Shown here: piece by piece, positions 58,354 through 64,000 of the stretch | Numbering within the stretch: position 1 is the first letter of the stretch | Layout of the letters: every line of letters begins with the position of its first letter | Source of the DNA: Hymenoscyphus infarciens | Taxonomy: Eukaryota; Ascomycota; Leotiomycetes; Helotiales; Helotiaceae | DNA length: 64,000 nucleotides | Direction: 5' to 3' | NCBI GenBank assembly: GCA_001414345.1 | Contig: LLCB01000273.1 | Span: 1 to 64,000 of the forward strand | Notes under the pieces: generated by a model | What the model was told of the DNA's origin: nothing | What the model saw: only the letters and a program-made list of their open reading frames with translations | The model's database searches: none | Position numbers and translations under genes: made by a program

Positions 58354-61300
58354 GTCGAAGCTATTAATAGAGACTCTAAACCTAAGAACAAAATAGTTAC
58401 TACTTATAATAAATAAAAGAGTAAGAAGTTAAGATTTATCTAACTAGAATATATTCTACTTAAAGAATAATAGAAGATTCCTAAAGTTATAGAAATAAGA
58501 GCTAAATTTAAGACTATATTCGCTATAAATAGTAAGCTATACTATCTTCTTAACTAAGTTAAGTTATCTAATAATAATAGTATCCTAGCCTTTTTAGAGT
58601 AACTTTATTTCTAGTACTTAAAACCTTATATCTACTTTAATATAGAGCTTACTCTTAATAGTAAGTAAATATAAGATAATAAGAACGTCTCTTATAAAGA
58701 GAGATTTAATACCTCTAACTATACTTACTTTAAGACTTATCTTAATTAGAAAGCTTATACTATTAAAGACTTTATATATTAGAATCTTAATAAATATAGC
58801 CTACTAGCCGCCTTCTTAAAGCTAGACTTTAAAAAGCTAAAAGATATAAAGATTATTACTATTAATATTAAAACAGATATAATTAATATTACTAATACTA
58901 ATATCTCTTTTATAGTTAATTTAAACTATAGTTAGATAATATAATAATTTGTTAATAAAGTTAAGACTACTTAGATAGAAAAGTGTATTTTTAAATTTAT
59001 ATTTATTATTAATAATTACTATAGTAACCTTCCTCTTATTAGTACTAAAATTAAAGCTAATAAAAAGAAGAACTCTAATAACTTCTAGATTAAAAACACG
59101 CTTATTTCTAGCTAATTAGATATAGGTAATCTATTCTAAATTCTAGAACAGATACTATTAAGAGTTATAAGTAAATACCTATATTATATTCTTATATTTT
59201 ATAACTATAAGTATATATATATACTTCTAGCTTCACTATTTATAATAAGTTTAAGATCATAGCTAAAGAAGTCATAGATTAGTAATTAAATAAATTTACT
59301 ATAGCTATTTCCTATATTCTTAGCTTAGATAAGAAGCTATTATAATATAATTATAATAGAGATAAAGCCTAGATCGCTACTATTATTATATAGCACTATA
59401 TTTATAAAAATTCTAAAAAAGGCGATTATATTAAAGTCTAATTCCTTAATCTTAAGACTATACTATATATTAAATATAAAAGACCTAATACTAAGAATAA
59501 GTATTATTTTAATAAAAATATCTTAAATAATAAGAATAAATCTAATAACGATACTAGAGAATAGATTCTTAGTATAAATAGTAGTAAGATAATTATTAGA
59601 GATAATAAAAAGGAAAAGGCTAAAATAAAGAATCTACTAAAATAGTAGATAAAAGAGTAATAAGCTACTATTATAGAAATTATTACTAATATACTATTCT
59701 CTCTAAGTATAATCTTAATTATCTTATATACTAGAAAGGATCCGCTATAGTAAGGCTCTAATAGTAAACAAGTTACTACTTATCTTAATATTCTAATATT
59801 AAATATTACTAATATACTTCTTACTTATTTTACAAACACCTTCAATAGAATAGAACCTATATATAAGATTAAGATTACTCCTAAGATTTTAATATAATTC
59901 TAAAACAATATTATTCAAAGTCTTAATAATAGAAGAGTATTAGTAAAAGAGAATAAACTATCTTATACCTCTATATACTATATAAAGCTATTTATAAACT
60001 TTAACTCTCTAATTCCTTAGAAAACTATAGACTTTTTCACAAAGTACTATAGTAAGCCTTTCTTAGATAAATTTATTTAAAAAGCAATTATAAAGTTTAA
60101 TCCTAACTATTAAGTTAAGTATAAAAAGTTATAAGAGCTATATATACTATTTATTAGTATCTAAGACTATATAGTATCTTATAAGATAGATTAGATAGAA
60201 ACTCTTTTTATATTAAGTTACTATAATCCTAATAGTATAAAGAACCGAGTCCTTCTTATATATCCTATAAATAAGAGAGTAGATAATCTTACTAAAAAAA
60301 TAAATAAGATCTTCTTATTACTTAGCATTAAGAAGATAGTTATTCGCCTTAGTAGTTTATTAATAGAAAAGAATAAGCTTCTTAATTACTATATACTAGA
60401 GAACTTTAAGTCTTATATCAAAGACATAAGAGCTCTATTATATAGTTTCGTTGAATATCTTATCTATAAAGCTATTTAGAAGGTTAAGATAAATAAGAAG
60501 ATAGAAGATTAGAGATATCTAGTATATATATAGAAGTTCAGCCTTTAAAAGCATGTCTTTAATCTAATTAATAGATTAGCTAAAGAGGTTATAGAATTCT
60601 AAGCTTTTAAAACATATACTTAAGAAGTCCTTTATAACTCTAACAACCTAGACTTAAGGCTTTTAGCTTATATAAATACTCTTAACAAGGCTATATAAAA
60701 AGTTATTATAAGAGCAGATATTATTATAACTACACTAGTAATTGTCTTATAATTAAAAGCCTAAAAATAAGTAGATAAATTATTTAGATTTAGTATAGAT
60801 AAGGCTAGTATAATAAATCTAACTATTATAATCGCTCTAGCTACTAGTCTTAAGTTTAAGATATATAATATAAATAGTAATATTAAATAGATATATTATT
60901 ATTTAGTCTTAAAGATAGACGAGAAAGCCTAGAATCCTAGTATAAAGTATCTTAATAATACTATTCTAGAGTATTATAAGCATAGTAAGTATTATCTTAT
61001 ATACTTAAACTATTAAAGCTAAATATATAATAGTATTATCTAGAAATTTATTAATAGAGAATACTATTATAGTAAAATAATCGACGCTACTACCTACTAT
61101 AGCTTACTTCTAAGCGATTATATAATAAAAGAGGTTAATAAGGAAATTTTTAGTCTTAATACTTAATTTATTATAGTATAAGTATAAAGTAGCACTTCTA
61201 ATATTAAAGCTAAAAGCACTTCTATCTTTAATAAGAACTATATTAATATTAGTAATAAGTAGATATAATATATTAAATAAAAGCTTAAGTAGTATAAGAT

Positions 61301-62684
61301 CAAGTACTTTAAGACCGCTTATATCTACTATTATAAAATAGAAGTTAAAGCTATAGTTATTAACCTTAAACGTCTAAATAACCTAGCCTACATCTTATAT
61401 ATTACTGAAGTTACTTAAAGTATAATATTTAATACCTTAATACTTAGTATTCTAGCTAGTATAAAAATCTCTAAATAGTATAGTAATATAAAGCGTATAT
61501 TAGTATCAATTACCTAATATATTTACTTACTTATAGTACTCGTCTTAGACTATATTCTTAAACTAAAGTTATATAGCTATAACGTTTTCTAAAATAATAT
61601 ATAGATAATATAACACTCTAATATCAGTTATATCTACTAATTATAGTATTATATAAAAGATTATAGATATACTACTAATACTTAGATAGTAAATATTAAG
61701 AACTATAGTAGATATAGTTAATATAGCTATCTTTAAGCCGCTTATATAAATAATAAGGCCTTAAAATATAACCTTTATAATTATATCAGTTATAGAAAGA
61801 ACATATGCCTCTATACTAAGAATAAGGAAGACAATAGTACTAACATATTTAGCTAAACATATAAACACTATAGATTAGTATATTATATTATTATAAAGAA
61901 GCTAGACAGCTATAAGTAATATAACTACAAGTATACCTTTTAAGAATACCTATATATATAATATATAAAGTATAAGAAATTTAACTATCACAAGTTAATA
62001 TATATAAATATAGTTAAATATACTACTTATAGTTTAGAAGATTACGTTAGAGAGAGCTATAAAATAGCTTATAGTAAGGCTAGAAAGGTAATATAATATA
62101 TACTCAGTATATAGCCTAGTAATTATAACTACGTTCCTCCTCTTAATAATAAGAAGAAGCTAGCTATAATAGTAGATAATAATCGAGACGCCTTAGTAAT
62201 AATAAGCAAGCCTCTACTATAGTCTAAAATTCCATCTACCTCTATAAAGGTATATAAATACTTATAAACGTAAATAGATATAACACTTATAAAAAGTAAT
62301 ATAATTATTAATAATTTAAGCTAAAGACTACTATTAATATAATTTATTAAGCTAAATTCTAAGTAATTCGTTATATACTTAGTCTCTACTATTCCCTAAA
62401 ACATAGTAATTATACTACTAGTCTTAGAAAATAAGATCGCTTTTAAGATTAATAATCAAACCTATACTATAAGCTAGAAATAGAAGCTACTTTTAGATAG
62501 TAAAGAAAAGACAATTAAATCATAGATCTTAGAAATATTTAGTAAACTAAGTAACTATACCTTCTAAAGACTTCGTAGTATTAATTAAGACTCTTAGATA
62601 AATCTAACTATTACTACTTTAGCTATTATTCTCTAAGAGAATAATAAGTTATTAGATTCTAATACTACTTTTAAATAGAATATA

Positions 62685-62831
62685 GAGATTAAGACTTAGG
62701 ATATAGAGATTAAGATCTAGAATATAGATATTAAGCCTTAAAATTTAGAGATTAAGACCTAGAACATAGATATCGAGCCTTAAAATTTAAAGATTAAGAC
62801 TTATAATATAGGTATTAAGACTAAGAATATA
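62685..62831 (+). repeat. 21-bp tandem repeat (heptad), 7 units
   Basis: Seven consecutive 21-bp units start at 62685 and read E/D-I-K/E-T/P-x-N/D-I/L in frame (x is TAG/TAA in five units). The hydrophobic-charged heptad spacing would suit a coiled coil. Confidence 0.85.
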
Positions 62832-63620
62832 AAGATTAAGAAGTCTATAAGAACTTTACTTAAATTAGATACTAAATCTACTTCTCCTCTAGCTAAGGCT
62901 CTAGTCTCTTATATACCTAATACCTTTAGTAAATAAGTCTTTAAGCTATATATTATATACTTTAACTTTATAAATAAGCTAGACGTTTTCTAAAAGGACT
63001 TATACTATGCCTAGTTTCTTAACAAGTATATTATAACTAATATTAGTAGAAACAAGTTATACTATAGAGTATAATTAATTGTCCTAGTCTTATAAATTTA
63101 ATATAGTATTAAATGTCTATTCTTTAAAAAGAAACTTGTTAATATACTAGTAAAGAGGCCTATAAGTAAGGTATATAGAGCTATACTTAAAGGCACTAAG
63201 ATAGAGCTTATTAAGAGTGATTTTACTATAAATACTCTTATATTTTTCCTTTATCTACTTATAAATATACTAATTAAGTTAAAAATTATTTTAAAATAAC
63301 TAGATTTTATTATTTATATAGCTAATGCTCCTACTACTTCTTAGGTTATTTAAAATAGTAGTTATGATTTATATACTATTAACTATATCTTATAGATTTA
63401 AGTAGATAGTATCTACTATAAGGTTATATAACTAATTACAACTACTATAGATTAATTAAAGGCTTAAGAGATAGAAGCTAAGAAGTAATAATTAGCTATC
63501 CTATGCTATAGAATTAACATCTATAATAGAATAATAATAGCTAAGGCACCAGGCTCTAATAATAGATTTTTCAACGAATTAGAGGATAAGGAAGGAGAGG
63601 ACGATACTATAGAAAAGTTA

Positions 63621-63776
63621 AAGGATAAGGATAGATTAGAAGATACTATAGAAAAGTCGAAGAATAAGGATAGATTAGAAGATACTATAGAAAAGTCGAA
63701 GGATAAGGATAGATTAGAAGATACTATAGAAAAGTCGAAGGATAAGGATAGATTAGAAGATACTATAGAAAAGTTA
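63621..63776 (+). repeat. 39-bp tandem repeat (13 codons), 4 units
   Basis: Four nearly identical units (63621, 63660, 63699, 63738) encode KDKDRLEDTIEKS, in the same frame as the heptad array about 0.9 kb upstream. The copies differ at only a few positions, so RIP has spared this array more than its surroundings. Confidence 0.9.
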
Positions 63777-63867
63777 AAGGACGAGGAGCTAGATAAGGCC
63801 TAAAATCAACTTATAGTTAGTATCTCTTTTTACGACTTTAGAAGAAGACGCTTTTTTAAGAGGGGCA

Positions 63868-64000
63868 TGTTGCGGGAAGGATACGTAACTACACTAGTAG
63901 CGGACCTACAGGTATAGATAGTTATAAGTGCTCCGTACTCTCCCCTTCTCTCTTTAGACGTTTATTACCATACTACATAAGAGATTACTTTCACGTATTT
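63868..64000 (+). repeat. 3' LTR, truncated by the window end
   Basis: Starts TGTTGCGGGAAGGATACGTA directly after the polypurine tract. It matches 49646-49778 base for base except 12 transitions. Confidence 0.92.

Larger units (their letters stand above)
57400..63865 (+). pseudogene. Extra long coding-like region of the retrotransposon, family unknown
   Basis: Between pol and the 3' LTR lies about 6.5 kb of plus-strand sequence with codon-like texture once TAG/TAA are read as sense codons. From about 59285 to 63865 one frame (codons starting at positions divisible by 3) stays coding-like for about 1,500 codons, rich in Lys, Asn, Ile, Ser and Asp. The neighbouring frame carries the first part, to about 59280, so at least one frameshift separates them. 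Three tandem arrays inside have unit lengths divisible by three. No RT, integrase, envelope, helicase or transposase motif was recognised. It may be one giant additional ORF, two ORFs, or a nested element of the same orientation. Because RIP removes TGA in every frame, absence of TGA alone proves nothing. Confidence 0.5.
49646..64000 (+). mobile_element. RIP-degraded chromovirus-type Ty3/gypsy retrotransposon, more than 14.2 kb
   Basis: Direct LTRs start at 49646 and 63868. A polypurine tract AAGAGGGGCA (63858-63867) abuts the 3' LTR. Reading TAG/TAA as former Gln or Trp, the plus strand shows in order: a gag-like region (about 50.9-52.1 kb); protease FYIDTSLDINLIAKYI (about 53.10 kb); RT with KPYIIVDLRRINTKL (about 54.20 kb), SYKSQERLTINTIE and YVFINNTIIFS (54497-54530, the catalytic Asp pair changed); RNase H LYIDRSKEIGYRVVLYQ (about 55.03 kb); integrase with VDNGQIERTNQTI (about 56.2 kb) and LLNSFINTSTR (about 56.33 kb); and a chromodomain trace at 56.80-56.92 kb. 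A further 6.5 kb precedes the 3' LTR. The element is inactive. Confidence 0.9.

Noticed and set aside
59285..63865. Using lack of TGA stops as proof of the giant ORF
   Set aside because: RIP converts TG to TA, so TGA is depleted in all frames; only repeat periodicity and residue composition were used as support.
1..64000. tRNA genes, 5S rRNA and CRISPR-like arrays
   Set aside because: Looked for B-box-like GGTTCGAATC motifs, 5S core sequence and spaced repeats; none convincing. The tandem arrays found are coding or microsatellite repeats without spacers.

Overview
The window looks like a chromosome segment of a filamentous ascomycete with a two-compartment genome. A gene island of ordinary base composition (about 9.45-49.6 kb) sits between two very AT-rich blocks (1-9.4 kb and 49.65-64 kb). 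The blocks carry the marks of repeat-induced point mutation (RIP): almost no CpA/TpG, TAG/TAA where Gln or Trp codons belong, Cys codons turned to Tyr, and LTR copies that differ only by transitions. Genes have short GT-AG introns (about 50-90 bp). A large-subunit rRNA fragment and the gene content fit Leotiomycetes best, but that placement is inference from memory.

Left block: a decayed minus-strand Ty3/gypsy element (reverse transcriptase near 3.3-3.9 kb, gag zinc knuckle near 5.04-5.08 kb), then a large inverted repeat (6.69-7.52 kb) and unassigned AT-rich DNA.

Gene island, left to right: a seven-exon class I terpene synthase (-) at the block edge; an MFS monocarboxylate-type transporter (+); two small genes sharing an N-M-G-R-G-x-Y-[DE] motif (-); a probable broken small secreted-protein gene; a divergent pair made of iso-orotate decarboxylase (-) and thymine 7-hydroxylase (+), which is a compact thymine-salvage module with three GATA-type sites in its shared promoter; a 25S rRNA pseudogene that still contains a spliceosomal-type intron; a 650-aa unknown protein (-); a Cwc23/DNAJC17-like J protein (+); IBA57 (+) convergent with the decapping enzyme DCP2 (-); a DUF4112 protein (+); a secreted CE1/LpqC-type esterase (-) divergent from a 14-exon OPT oligopeptide transporter (+); two MITE-like elements, one enclosing telomere-like CCCTAA repeats; ribonucleotide reductase small subunit RNR2 (+); SRP9/SRP21 (-); and a remnant of a 2EXR-type gene that ends at an LTR.

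Right block: one RIP-degraded LTR retrotransposon, read on the plus strand, with direct LTRs at 49646 and 63868 (the second runs off the window). It shows gag, protease, RT, RNase H, integrase and a chromodomain trace, so it is a chromovirus. After pol it carries about 6.5 kb of extra sequence that behaves like a second, very long coding region, containing three in-frame tandem repeats. I could not assign that region to any family. It is the best candidate for something undescribed.

Coding joins were worked out by hand from splice consensus and frame; each spliced CDS reported is a multiple of three and ends in a stop.
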